DNA from: Oceanospirillum multiglobuliferum
Lineage (GTDB): Bacteria > Pseudomonadota > Gammaproteobacteria > Pseudomonadales > Halomonadaceae
Direction: 5' to 3'
Assembly: GCF_900167095.1 (NCBI RefSeq)
Contig: NZ_FUXG01000008.1
Coordinates: forward strand, 62,001-126,000
DNA length: 64,000 nucleotides
The position numbers were made by a program, and so were the translations under genes. The notes below the pieces were generated by a model that was not told the DNA's origin, ran no database searches, and saw only the letters and a list, made by a program, of their open reading frames with translations. Shown one piece after another: positions 1-8,210 of the stretch (position 1 is the first letter of the stretch; every line of letters begins with the position of its first letter).

Positions 1-2
1 TT

Positions 3-440
3 AACGATGGGGCTTGCGCCATTTTGGTCGCATCTCAAGAAGCCGTTGAGCAATATGGCTTAACCCCTAAAGCCCGTATTGTAGCGATGGCAACTGCGGG
101 TGTAGAACCTCGTATTATGGGGATTGGCCCTGCGCCAGCCTCTAAGAAAGTATTGGAAAAAGCAGGCTTAACCATTGATCAGATGGATGTGATTGAGTTA
201 AACGAAGCCTTTGCATCTCAAGGTTTAGCGGTTCTACGTGAACTGGGCTTGCCGGATGATGCGCCTCATGTCAACCCTAACGGTGGTGCTATCTCTTTAG
301 GACACCCGCTAGGCATGAGCGGTGCGCGCTTGGTGACCACTGCAATGTACCAATTGCACCGCACTGGCGGTCGTTATGCACTGTGCACCATGTGTATCGG
401 TGTGGGCCAAGGGATTGCGATGATTATTGAGCGGGTTTAA
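3..440 (+). CDS. paaJ: 3-oxoadipyl-CoA thiolase, C-terminal part (cut by window start)
   Basis: Thiolase of the acetyl-CoA acyltransferase family. It would cleave 3-oxoadipyl-CoA with CoA to succinyl-CoA and acetyl-CoA, the last step of phenylacetate (or beta-ketoadipate) breakdown. The reading frame is open from base 3 and begins inside the protein with [11 protein letters not shown], the usual mid-thiolase NDGA stretch, so the real start lies outside the window. Visible motifs are [23 protein letters not shown] with the catalytic His, and CIGVGQG with the second catalytic Cys near the C-terminus. The paaK gene just downstream favours PaaJ over PcaF or a fatty-acid thiolase; from this fragment alone the substrate cannot be told. 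Confidence 0.85.
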   Translation, partial: NDGACAILVASQEAVEQYGLTPKARIVAMATAGVEPRIMGIGPAPASKKVLEKAGLTIDQMDVIELNEAFASQGLAVLRELGLPDDAPHVNPNGGAISLGHPLGMSGARLVTTAMYQLHRTGGRYALCTMCIGVGQGIAMIIERV

Positions 441-449
441 CCGATCCGT

Positions 450-480
450 TGTTTTGGGCTGTGATGCACAGCCCAAAACA
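450..480. terminator. Strong hairpin between paaJ and paaK
   Basis: A perfect inverted repeat with 14-bp arms (450-463 and 467-480) and a 3-base loop, starting 10 bases after the paaJ stop. There is no T-run on either side, so it is not a textbook intrinsic terminator. It may dampen read-through or protect the upstream mRNA 3' end. The paaK start lies 83 bases further on. Confidence 0.55.
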
Positions 481-562
481 GACAAGCTATAAAAATTATA
501 ACGACCGAAATGACACAGACCTAACGACAACTATTATAAGAAGAATATTGGAGAGAATAGCA

Positions 563-1870
563 ATGATTCTTGACAGACCCTTGAAAGGCTCGCTAGACCC
601 TATGGAAGTTGCCAGCATTGATCAACTGCGTGCTCATCAGCTGGAGCGTATGCGTTGGAGTTTAATTCACGCCTACAACAACGTCCCACACTATAAAAAG
701 GCTTTTGATGAAAAAGGGGTTCACCCTTTTGATCTGAAATCACTGGATGATCTCGCCAAATTCCCATTTACGGGCAAAAACGATCTGCGTGAAAACTACC
801 CGTTCAATATGTTCGCAGTACCGATGAATGAAGTAGTACGTGTACATGCTTCAAGTGGTACTACAGGTAAGCCAACCGTTGTGGGCTATACCCAAAACGA
901 CATCAACGACTGGGCCAATGTTGTGGCTCGCTCTATCCGTGCCGCAGGTGGTCATGCGGGCGATAAGGTGCATATCTCTTACGGTTACGGCCTGTTCACT
1001 GGCGGTTTGGGTGCTCATTATGGTGCAGAGCGTCTGGGTTGTACCGTTATTCCAATGTCAGGTGGTCAAACAGAGAAGCAAGTACAACTGATCCGCGACT
1101 TCAATCCCGATATCATCATGGTTACGCCATCGTACATGCTGAATTTGGCAGATGAGATGGAGCGTCAGGGGCTGAACCCTCATGAGTTGGCGTTGCGTTG
1201 TGGTATCTTCGGTGCTGAGCCTTGGACAGGTGAGATGCGCCGTGAACTAGAAGCGCGTTTAGGTATTGATGCAGTCGACATCTATGGTCTATCTGAAGTA
1301 ATGGGTCCAGGTGTGGCTCAAGAGTGTATCGAAACTAAAGACGGCCCAACCATTTGGGAAGATTATTTCTATCCAGAAATTATCAACCCAGTTACAGGTG
1401 AAGTACTGCCAGATGGTGAGTACGGTGAGCTGGTGTTCACGTCACTCACTAAAGAAGCGATGCCAGTGATTCGTTACCGTACACGTGATCTAACCCGTCT
1501 GTTGCCAGGTACTGCGCGCCCAATGCGTCGTATAGACAAGATCACAGGTCGTAGCGATGACATGCTGATCATTCGTGGTGTGAATGTGTTCCCAACACAG
1601 ATTGAAGAGCAAGTGCTGAAAATGCCAGCGCTGGGTGGTCACTATGAGCTGACTGTCTTCAAAGAGGGTAACTTAGACCACGTTGAAGTGCGTGTTGAAT
1701 TGAAAGAAGCAGGTGTGAGTGATGGCACTAAGGCTGAGATTGCAGCTGAACTGCAACACCACATCAAGTCTTATATCGGTATTAGCACTAAAGTGAAAGT
1801 GGCCGATTTAGGCACTTTGGCGCGCTCAGAAGGCAAAGCCAAACGCGTTACTGATTTGCGTAACGCTTAA
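563..1870 (+). CDS. paaK: Phenylacetate-CoA ligase PaaK
   Basis: Adenylate-forming ligase that activates phenylacetate to phenylacetyl-CoA with ATP and CoA, the entry step of the aerobic phenylacetyl-CoA pathway. The product from 563 is 435 residues, the normal PaaK length. The ATG at 563 follows a GGAGAG Shine-Dalgarno at about 550 and begins MILDRPLKG; the frame stays open back to 449, but that extension runs through the intergenic hairpin and is not protein-like. The AMP-binding P-loop SSGTTGKPTVVGYT, the YGLSEVMGPG region and the C-terminal AMP-binding lid (GRSDDMLIIRGVNVFPTQIEE) are all present. It sits downstream of paaJ on the same strand and is closed by a terminator at 1881. Confidence 0.95.
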   Translation: MILDRPLKGSLDPMEVASIDQLRAHQLERMRWSLIHAYNNVPHYKKAFDEKGVHPFDLKSLDDLAKFPFTGKNDLRENYPFNMFAVPMNEVVRVHASSGTTGKPTVVGYTQNDINDWANVVARSIRAAGGHAGDKVHISYGYGLFTGGLGAHYGAERLGCTVIPMSGGQTEKQVQLIRDFNPDIIMVTPSYMLNLADEMERQGLNPHELALRCGIFGAEPWTGEMRRELEARLGIDAVDIYGLSEVMGPGVAQECIETKDGPTIWEDYFYPEIINPVTGEVLPDGEYGELVFTSLTKEAMPVIRYRTRDLTRLLPGTARPMRRIDKITGRSDDMLIIRGVNVFPTQIEEQVLKMPALGGHYELTVFKEGNLDHVEVRVELKEAGVSDGTKAEIAAELQHHIKSYIGISTKVKVADLGTLARSEGKAKRVTDLRNA

Positions 1871-1880
1871 TCAAAATCAG

Positions 1881-1906
1881 CCCCGTATGCCATGCATACG
1901 GGGTTT
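1881..1906 (+). terminator. Intrinsic terminator after paaK
   Basis: Inverted repeat of 10 bp (1881-1890 with 1894-1903) with a 3-base loop, GC-rich, followed by TTTA. It begins 11 bases after the paaK stop and lies between paaK and a convergent glycosyltransferase gene. Confidence 0.75.
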
Positions 1907-1931
1907 ATCCCGCGTGCTTTTGATGCCCACT

Positions 1932-2879
1932 TCACTTACCCAATCGTTTCTCTCGTGGTACTAGTCCCTTAATCAGATGGGACAGTAAGGCTCTGATATT
2001 ACGTTTATTGGGCAACTGATAGCAGGCTTGGCAATAAGCTTGTATCGCCTTCCAGTATCCACCTTTTTGCACTTGCCAATTTTCAGCTTGTGCCAGTTTT
2101 AAGCGCGCCACCGCTGGTGCATAGCAGTGTGGGTTAAGCTGCTGCATGGGTTGTTTAAACCTTTCTAGAATGCTTTGGAAGCTAGCAATACGCCGTTCAG
2201 CATTGCGTGAAATGGAGTTACTGCGCACTAAGTAGCCCATGTAACTCTGGTTAATGGCAACAAAGTCACCATAAGCCAGTAAGCGCAGCCATAAATCCCA
2301 ATCACTGGCAGAGTGCAGAGACTCGTCAAAGCCTTGAGCCAAACGCAAACACTCTGTTTTCACCATAACAGTTGAGGTGCCGATCACATTTTCTTCATAA
2401 ATTGCTGTTTTCAAACGATCTGCCAAGCGAAGCTGGTAAATACTGGGTTTAAGGTGGCGATAAAAACTAGGCCAAAACTGAAAGCATCGTCCAAGATCAG
2501 CACCTTGTTCAGAAAAATGGTCGTAGTCAGTAAAGCTTAATACCAGCTCAGGGTCTGCCAGATGTAGTGTTAACTGGTGTTGTAATTTCCCTTGATACCA
2601 AAGGTCATCCGCATCAATAAAAGCGACGTAATGCCCTCTAGCATGACTGAGTGCTAAATTGCGTGCAGCAGAAACCCCCTTATGCTGCCCTTTTAATACC
2701 ACCACATTCTGATGCTGAGCTTGTAGTTGATTGAGCCAATGATCACTACCATCAGTAGAACCATCATCAACGATGATCAACTCTAGATTCACGGCTTGAG
2801 AGAGTACGCTGTCAACCGCTGCAGGTAGATAATCCAAACAGTTCCAAGTAGGCATGATAACGCTGATTAATGGATTCAT
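1932..2879 (-). CDS. Family 2 glycosyltransferase
   Basis: Inverting GT-A sugar transferase of 315 residues acting on nucleotide-sugar donors at the cytoplasmic face. The N-terminal Rossmann-type part carries SVIMPTWN, the IIVDDGSTDGS nucleotide-binding motif and the FIDADD metal-binding motif. The C-terminal part has the SDWDLWLRLLAYGDF stretch typical of GT2 enzymes. It is transcribed away from the exopolysaccharide genes that start at 3115 and shares a 235-base intergenic region with them, so it probably adds a sugar to the same polymer. The sugar and acceptor cannot be read from sequence. Confidence 0.85.
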   Translation of the reverse strand: MNPLISVIMPTWNCLDYLPAAVDSVLSQAVNLELIIVDDGSTDGSDHWLNQLQAQHQNVVVLKGQHKGVSAARNLALSHARGHYVAFIDADDLWYQGKLQHQLTLHLADPELVLSFTDYDHFSEQGADLGRCFQFWPSFYRHLKPSIYQLRLADRLKTAIYEENVIGTSTVMVKTECLRLAQGFDESLHSASDWDLWLRLLAYGDFVAINQSYMGYLVRSNSISRNAERRIASFQSILERFKQPMQQLNPHCYAPAVARLKLAQAENWQVQKGGYWKAIQAYCQACYQLPNKRNIRALLSHLIKGLVPREKRLGK

Positions 2880-2922
2880 AATCTATTCCTCACTGATAAA
2901 GAGATTGCCAGCACTTGTTAAT

Positions 2923-2935
2923 GCACAACTTGTGC
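2923..2935. promoter_or_regulatory. Palindrome upstream of the sigma-54 promoter
   Basis: GCACAA-C-TTGTGC, a perfect 6-1-6 inverted repeat about 15 bases upstream of the -24 element. It could be an operator for a regulator of the exopolysaccharide genes, or of the divergent GT2 gene. No regulator can be assigned. Confidence 0.3.
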
Positions 2936-2949
2936 GTTGCATTTTGGCT

Positions 2950-2966
2950 TTGGCACTCCCTTTGCT
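2950..2966 (+). promoter_or_regulatory. Sigma-54 (-24/-12) promoter for the exopolysaccharide operon
   Basis: TTGGCACTCCCTTTGCT matches the RpoN consensus TGGCACG-N4-TTGCW at all but one position. The invariant GG (2952-2953) and GC (2964-2965) are exactly 10 bases apart. Transcription would start near 2977, leaving a leader of about 140 bases before the first glycosyltransferase at 3115. This class of promoter needs an enhancer-binding activator, so the cluster is probably controlled by a dedicated regulator outside the window (inference). Confidence 0.7.
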
Positions 2967-3114
2967 CTATCGGTATTAAGGCTCAAGAATCTATTTTGGT
3001 TTGCATTTTGAAATTGGTCGTTTGAAAACAAACCTTTTGTTCTTAATCAAGCATCTGCCGTGCCAGCTCATGACAGATCGACAACAGCCAAATCACTAGG
3101 CTGAGGAGTTGATC

Positions 3115-4335
3115 ATGAAAACCATCGCCTACTTAATGCCCAGCTTTCCTGTGTTGTCAGAAACCTTTGTTGGTAATGAAATACGCGCTATGCAGGCGCA
3201 AGGTCATCATATTGTGCCTTTCGCTTTTGAAAGAAATGAAGGTATAGCGCAACCCATTGATTTAATGTTGGCAGATCAGCTGCAACTATTAATTGAAGCC
3301 CCTGTAGCCAAAACTTTATGGCAACTCAGCGCAAGTCCTAGTCGTTTGCAATTTGCGATGCAGTTTGTCAATCAGCAACAGGGTTTACCTAAACGCTCAT
3401 TACTTTGGTATGGCGCGCGCTTAGCTGCTTTGGTTGAAAAACATGGCTGTCAGCACATTCATGCACATTTTGGTTTGGCTTCTGCTGCTACAGCGATTGT
3501 TGCAGCGCGCTTGGCGGGTGTAACGGTTTCGTTTACCTGTCATGGATACGATGTATACCGTGCGCCTGCAGATTTGCCGCTAAAACTGCGCGCGGCGAAC
3601 TTTGTGGTTGCAGTGAGTGATGAGATGAAGCGCGATATGTTGGCGATGGCTCCTCAGGCCAACATCAAGCGTATTCGCTGCGGCGTTGACCTCGCACAGT
3701 TTAAAAGTACAGTGCATAACCCATTTAATCAGAAACGGCTGCTGTATCTCGGTCGCTTGTCTGAAACCAAAGGGGTCGATCGGCTGCTCCATGCTCTGGC
3801 GAATATTCCTGCCCGTGATCGTCCGAAGTTAGACATTGTGGGCGACGGCCCGCTGCGCTTGCCTTTATTGAAGAAAATGATCGCGCTAGACCTGATCGGT
3901 TATGTCTATTTTGTAGGGGCTAAAAGTAGTACATGGCTCTGCAATAACTATCAACGTTATACCGCGTTGGTAGCGCCTTTCATAGTTACAGAAACGGGGG
4001 TAAGAGATACTGGCCCCCTAGTTATCAAAGAGGCAATGGCGCTGCACCTACCTATTATCACCACGAATATAGAAGCCTGCCGAGAGATGTTATGTGACGC
4101 ACAAGGGCAGTTTATTCCCGTTGGTGCAATGGTTGAGTTTGGTAATCACTTTGCCTTGTCAGCTGCCATTAGAAGCTTGTTAAACCAATCCCCTCAGGTA
4201 CTACGCGCAATGGGCGATACAGGCCATGAGCATCTACTGGCAAACTTTCAGATTAGTACACAAGCTGCGCAACTGTCTCAAGCTATCGCATCCTGTCAGC
4301 AGGAGGTACATCATGTGGCCAATGCCGATTACTAA
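3115..4335 (+). CDS. Family 4 glycosyltransferase, colanic acid type
   Basis: Retaining GT-B glycosyltransferase of 406 residues. It opens with MPSFPVLSETFVGNEI, typical of WcaL/EpsD-like exopolysaccharide transferases. HIHAHFG and FTCHGYDVY follow in the acceptor half; YLGRLSETKGVDRLL and the E-containing donor-site segment (TDTGPLVIKEAMA region) follow in the donor half. The ATG at 3115 has AGGAG at 3104-3108 and is preferred to the in-frame TTG at 3109. It is the first gene behind the sigma-54 promoter, and its end overlaps the flippase start by 23 bases, so translation is probably coupled. The sugar is unknown. Confidence 0.88.
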   Translation: MKTIAYLMPSFPVLSETFVGNEIRAMQAQGHHIVPFAFERNEGIAQPIDLMLADQLQLLIEAPVAKTLWQLSASPSRLQFAMQFVNQQQGLPKRSLLWYGARLAALVEKHGCQHIHAHFGLASAATAIVAARLAGVTVSFTCHGYDVYRAPADLPLKLRAANFVVAVSDEMKRDMLAMAPQANIKRIRCGVDLAQFKSTVHNPFNQKRLLYLGRLSETKGVDRLLHALANIPARDRPKLDIVGDGPLRLPLLKKMIALDLIGYVYFVGAKSSTWLCNNYQRYTALVAPFIVTETGVRDTGPLVIKEAMALHLPIITTNIEACREMLCDAQGQFIPVGAMVEFGNHFALSAAIRSLLNQSPQVLRAMGDTGHEHLLANFQISTQAAQLSQAIASCQQEVHHVANADY

Positions 4336-5800
4336 AAGCTTGTTAAAAGCTGATCAGCCTGTAGAGCGAAGCTCATCAATGCACCGCCAACTCAGCAGTG
4401 CTTTAGGTCAGCAAGCCTGTTATGCCGCAGGTTTGTTTGGCATGAAGGTGATTAGCTTTTTTCTGCTGCCCTATCTGGCCTCAACATTAGGAACCGCAGA
4501 GTTTGCGCGTATGGAAACGCTGCTGGCCTTGGTGAACGGTGCAACAGTTGTAGTGGGCTTTGGTTTAGTGAACAGTTTATATCGTGAGGCTGGTTTAGCA
4601 GATTCAAACCAACAAGCCCAGATCGCTGCCACTATTACAGGCAGTGCATTAAGCATTGCTGGTTCGGTGCTGCTGCTAGCCTTAGTGGCTAGCCCTTGGT
4701 CACTACCTTGGCTGAATCAGTACTGGCCTATATCAACCCTTGAGTACTGGCTTTTGATGGTCTTGATCAGCACAGAGGGCATTCTAGCCGTGCCTTTAGC
4801 ATGGCTAAGAATGCAAAACCGAGCAGGGCGCTTTTTACAAGTGATGCTCACTCGCACATTGCTTTATGCCCTGCTAGCTTGGGGATTGTTAAGCCAGAAT
4901 TGGGGCTTACTAGGGGTTTTAAGTGCTGCCTGTATAGCCGTTAGTTATCAAGTTCTGCATTTACTTTGGCTGCAATACCATGACAGTGGCATTAGATTTA
5001 AGGCTAAACCCTTATGGATGCAAATGCGCTATGGCCTGCCCTTTATCATCAGTGGATTGGCGATGTATGCCAGCCAAGGACTCGATATCGTTTTACTGTC
5101 GCAACAGATCGATGCGGAGTCTTTAGCGGCTTATAGTATTGCCATCAAGTTTTTTCTAATGGCTGCACTATTAAGCCAACCCTTTCAGTTGTGGTGGTAT
5201 CCCCGACGTATTCAGTTGCTCAAACAAGTTGATGGCCAACAGCAGGCTGCTGAAGGGGCGGTAAAAGGAGCATTACTAGCCTTAGTATTGGGCGTAATGG
5301 TGGTGGCGGTTGCGCCTGTGGCGATTCGCTTATTTTTTGCTGAAAGTTTTTGGGTGGCAGAGCAGTATCTGCCTTGGTTAGTCTGCGCAGGCATTTTAAA
5401 ACAGTGGGGGGCCTTGTTTAACTTAGGTTGCTTTACAACAGATAAAAGTGAAATTCAGATGAGCATTGAGTTGAGCACTGGATTGTTGTGCTTTTTATTA
5501 CTGCCATTTGCGATTGGCTATTATCAGATTACAGGAGCACTGGCTGTTTTGCTGGTCAGCCAAGCCTTGCGATTAAGTGCTTATATTATCATCAGCCAAC
5601 GCTTGTTAGCCCTAAACTACGCTGTCAAACGGTTACTTTACTTATCTCCTGTCGCCTTACTGTCGATGTTCTTTCCGCTGTACTTCGCACAAGCGTTTCC
5701 AAACTTGGCACAAGAGTTGACTGTATTGTTGCTATGGGCTGCTTTATGGAGTGGCGTCACGGTGTTAAGCCTATGGTGCTTATTCGTTAGGCACACCTAA
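4313..5800 (+). CDS. Lipid-linked oligosaccharide flippase (Wzx-like)
   Basis: Integral membrane protein of 495 residues belonging to the MOP exporter family. It would flip undecaprenyl-linked repeat units across the inner membrane. There are about twelve hydrophobic helices spread along the whole chain and an N-terminal QQACYAAGLFGMKVISFFLLPYLA stretch typical of polysaccharide flippases (shown here only as a position marker, residues about 30-55). The ATG at 4313 has a perfect AGGAGG six bases upstream, inside the end of the preceding gene; a longer reading frame back to 4226 lacks such a site. Its place between a glycosyltransferase and a polymerase-like gene fits a Wzx/Wzy-type pathway. 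Confidence 0.82.
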   Translation: MWPMPITKSLLKADQPVERSSSMHRQLSSALGQQACYAAGLFGMKVISFFLLPYLASTLGTAEFARMETLLALVNGATVVVGFGLVNSLYREAGLADSNQQAQIAATITGSALSIAGSVLLLALVASPWSLPWLNQYWPISTLEYWLLMVLISTEGILAVPLAWLRMQNRAGRFLQVMLTRTLLYALLAWGLLSQNWGLLGVLSAACIAVSYQVLHLLWLQYHDSGIRFKAKPLWMQMRYGLPFIISGLAMYASQGLDIVLLSQQIDAESLAAYSIAIKFFLMAALLSQPFQLWWYPRRIQLLKQVDGQQQAAEGAVKGALLALVLGVMVVAVAPVAIRLFFAESFWVAEQYLPWLVCAGILKQWGALFNLGCFTTDKSEIQMSIELSTGLLCFLLLPFAIGYYQITGALAVLLVSQALRLSAYIIISQRLLALNYAVKRLLYLSPVALLSMFFPLYFAQAFPNLAQELTVLLLWAALWSGVTVLSLWCLFVRHT

Positions 5801-5833
5801 GCAATCAGCCGCTGAAAGTCAGAGAGGTGGAGC

Positions 5834-7381
5834 ATGAAATTTAAACATATCTCTAATCCTATCTCTCAGCGTATGGCGGATGAGTCAACAGCAGTGATGC
5901 CAATGACCATCTGCTTAGCTCTTGGTTTTTTATGGTGGCTAATGCCCCACCCTCTACTGATTCTACCCCTTGCTATGTTGCCCTTATTGGCTTGGGTGGC
6001 GGTGAATAGCACCGTTTGGATCTGCCTAGGGTTTATTATCTTTTCTTTTTTTCGCATTCACGAAGCTTTTCCGATGCTCTACCCCTTTAAAATTCCACAG
6101 CTATTGGCCCTTGGTGCCCTTGCCGTAACGGCTTGGCATATGCTGATTACCCGAGAGATTCAGGTGTATTGGAACAGTCACTTTACGGGGATGGGTATTT
6201 TCTTTGGTCTTGTGACCTTGGGCTTGCTCTTTGCCAGCAATCGGGGGGAGGCGATTGCCTCTTGGAGCGGTAATTTCATCAAAATCGGTTTAATGACGCT
6301 GATTATTGCTTGGTTGCTAAAATGCAAACGAGATTTCGCAATTTGCAACTGGAGCATCTTATTGTCTGGAGTGTTGATTGCTATTGTCGCGCTCAATAAC
6401 AAAGCCAATGGGATAGGGCTGGTTGAAGGTACTAGGGTGACCATTGGTCGGAATATTGGTTCAATGTTGGGTGATCCTAACGACTTGGCTTTGGTACTGC
6501 TATTTCCCACCAGTTTTGCTTTAGCCTTGATCTTTGCTTACCAAGCCAGCAAGAAAAGCCGTTGTTTAGCACTGGTGGGGTATTTGATCATTGTTTCAGC
6601 CATTATAGCGACTCAAAGCAGAGGAGGGCTGTTGGGTATTCTTGCGGTCACAGGGGTATTTGCATGGCAGAAGGTTGAAAACAAAGTTTTGCTGATCTCT
6701 TGCGGTGGAGCTGCTGCGGGATTACTTCTGGTATTAGCAGGGATATCAGACCGTGCGTCCGGCGGCGCGGCTGAAGAGGGTATTGATGCTTCTGCAATGG
6801 GGCGTATTTATGCTTGGCAGGCGGCTTTTAATATGGCCCTAAGTCATCCGTTAAGCGGTGTCGGCTTGAGTAATTTTTATTTCAACTACTATCTTTATAG
6901 TCCTCATTGGGATGGTAAAAACCATGCAGTGCACAGTACTTGGTTGGGCGTTCTGGCAGAAACAGGTTTTGTTGGTTTTATTGTCTTCGTCACCGTGGTT
7001 ATTCGCCTATTAAAAAACAATATTCAACAGGTGCAACAGATCAATCGCTTGCTTTATCCCAAAGCTCCCGAGAATTTCAGCACAGGGAGACCTTTCGTTA
7101 AAAAAACTGTCCCTCAGCCTAATCTAGCCAGTGCTGACGCCCCTACGGCTATTGTCACCAGTGCCCAAGCCACATTAGCGGGTGTGATAGGCTTTATAGT
7201 TTCAGGTACTTTCTTAACCCAAGGTTTTACTTGGCCAATCTACATTCTCTTCGCACTCAGTATGGCGGTGTCTCATACCTTAAAACCTTGGCTAGAGCGC
7301 CATCAAGTAGAGCCTAGCGCAGTGCAAAATGCGAATGGCACAGAAGCTGCAATTATCCCTTCAGAGCCCAATGTAAAATAA
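5834..7381 (+). CDS. O-antigen ligase / polymerase family membrane protein
   Basis: Polytopic inner-membrane protein of 515 residues with the Wzy_C signature. The long periplasmic loop region holds GRIYAWQAAFNMALSHPLSGVG followed by a conserved His-rich stretch (HAVHSTWLGVLAETG), as in O-antigen ligases and exopolysaccharide polymerases. About ten hydrophobic segments come before and after it. The ATG at 5834 is preceded by GAGAGGTGGAG. Within this cluster it is more likely a Wzy polymerase than the lipid A ligase WaaL, but sequence alone does not separate the two. Confidence 0.8.
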   Translation: MKFKHISNPISQRMADESTAVMPMTICLALGFLWWLMPHPLLILPLAMLPLLAWVAVNSTVWICLGFIIFSFFRIHEAFPMLYPFKIPQLLALGALAVTAWHMLITREIQVYWNSHFTGMGIFFGLVTLGLLFASNRGEAIASWSGNFIKIGLMTLIIAWLLKCKRDFAICNWSILLSGVLIAIVALNNKANGIGLVEGTRVTIGRNIGSMLGDPNDLALVLLFPTSFALALIFAYQASKKSRCLALVGYLIIVSAIIATQSRGGLLGILAVTGVFAWQKVENKVLLISCGGAAAGLLLVLAGISDRASGGAAEEGIDASAMGRIYAWQAAFNMALSHPLSGVGLSNFYFNYYLYSPHWDGKNHAVHSTWLGVLAETGFVGFIVFVTVVIRLLKNNIQQVQQINRLLYPKAPENFSTGRPFVKKTVPQPNLASADAPTAIVTSAQATLAGVIGFIVSGTFLTQGFTWPIYILFALSMAVSHTLKPWLERHQVEPSAVQNANGTEAAIIPSEPNVK

Positions 7382-7419
7382 GTTTTATCGATCATCAGAA
7401 CATTGGGGTAGGAGGCGTT

Positions 7420-8133
7420 ATGACTCAGACCAGCTTAATGTTGCAGATGAAAGGCTGGGCAAAAACCAGCCCCAATCCTATCGCAAAATTTATTCGAAAT
7501 AATTGGAAGCAGTTAAACCGCATTGAGCTTCCGGTTATACCCGTGCTGCATCCTTTGCTTTTTCAAGTTCATCGCAGTATTAGCCAACTGAGTCATACAT
7601 TGGTTAGTCGACTGTACTGGTTACCGCTATTTAAAAGTCAAATCAAGGGCGGTAAGCGGCTTTACCTCTATTCTGGAATGCCACAAATATTAGCGCCGCT
7701 ACAGATCCAAATAGGTGATGACTGTCGCATATCCGGTGTTAGCACTTTTTCAGGTCGCTGGTTTAGTCAGAAAACCCCTGAGCTGATTGTAGGTAATAAC
7801 GTTGATATTGGTTGGCAAACCACTATCGCAGTGGCTGATCAAGTGATTTTAGAAGACAACGTGCGAATGGCAGGTAAAGCATTTCTGGCAGGCTATCCCG
7901 GACACCCTGTTGACCCCATCGCTAGAGCAGAGGGTAAACCTGATCTAGACAGCCAAACGGGCACTATTCACTTGAAACAAAACGTTTGGTTAGGCACAGG
8001 GGTTACGGTGCTTGCAGGCGTCACTATTGGTGAAAACAGCATTATCGGTAGTGGTAGTGTAGTGACTAAAGATATCCCTGCTAACGTTATTGCCGCAGGC
8101 AATCCTGCCAAAGTGGTGCGTCATTTACTCTAG
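7420..8133 (+). CDS. Hexapeptide-repeat acyltransferase (WcaF/WcaB-like)
   Basis: Left-handed beta-helix acyltransferase of 237 residues, probably O-acetylating the polysaccharide with acetyl-CoA. The last 110 residues contain the hexapeptide repeats (VGNNVDIG, ILEDNVRMA, IHLKQNVWLGTGVTVLAG, IGENSIIGSGSVV) and end with the VIAAGNPAKVVR motif shared by serine and sugar acetyltransferases. The N-terminal third is less typical and may form an additional helical part. It starts at the ATG at 7420 after GGAGG. Neighbours place it in exopolysaccharide decoration. Confidence 0.85.
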   Translation: MTQTSLMLQMKGWAKTSPNPIAKFIRNNWKQLNRIELPVIPVLHPLLFQVHRSISQLSHTLVSRLYWLPLFKSQIKGGKRLYLYSGMPQILAPLQIQIGDDCRISGVSTFSGRWFSQKTPELIVGNNVDIGWQTTIAVADQVILEDNVRMAGKAFLAGYPGHPVDPIARAEGKPDLDSQTGTIHLKQNVWLGTGVTVLAGVTIGENSIIGSGSVVTKDIPANVIAAGNPAKVVRHLL

Positions 8134-8210
8134 GTTGTTGGTACAAACCGAGCTTAATCAGAAAGTTGAATGTTATCCGTTATAAAAGCTACTTTGTCGG
8201 GGTCAGTATT

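Noticed and set aside
449-562. N-terminal extension of PaaK to 449
   Set aside because: It runs through the intergenic hairpin, gives non-conserved residues, and the ATG at 563 has a good ribosome site.
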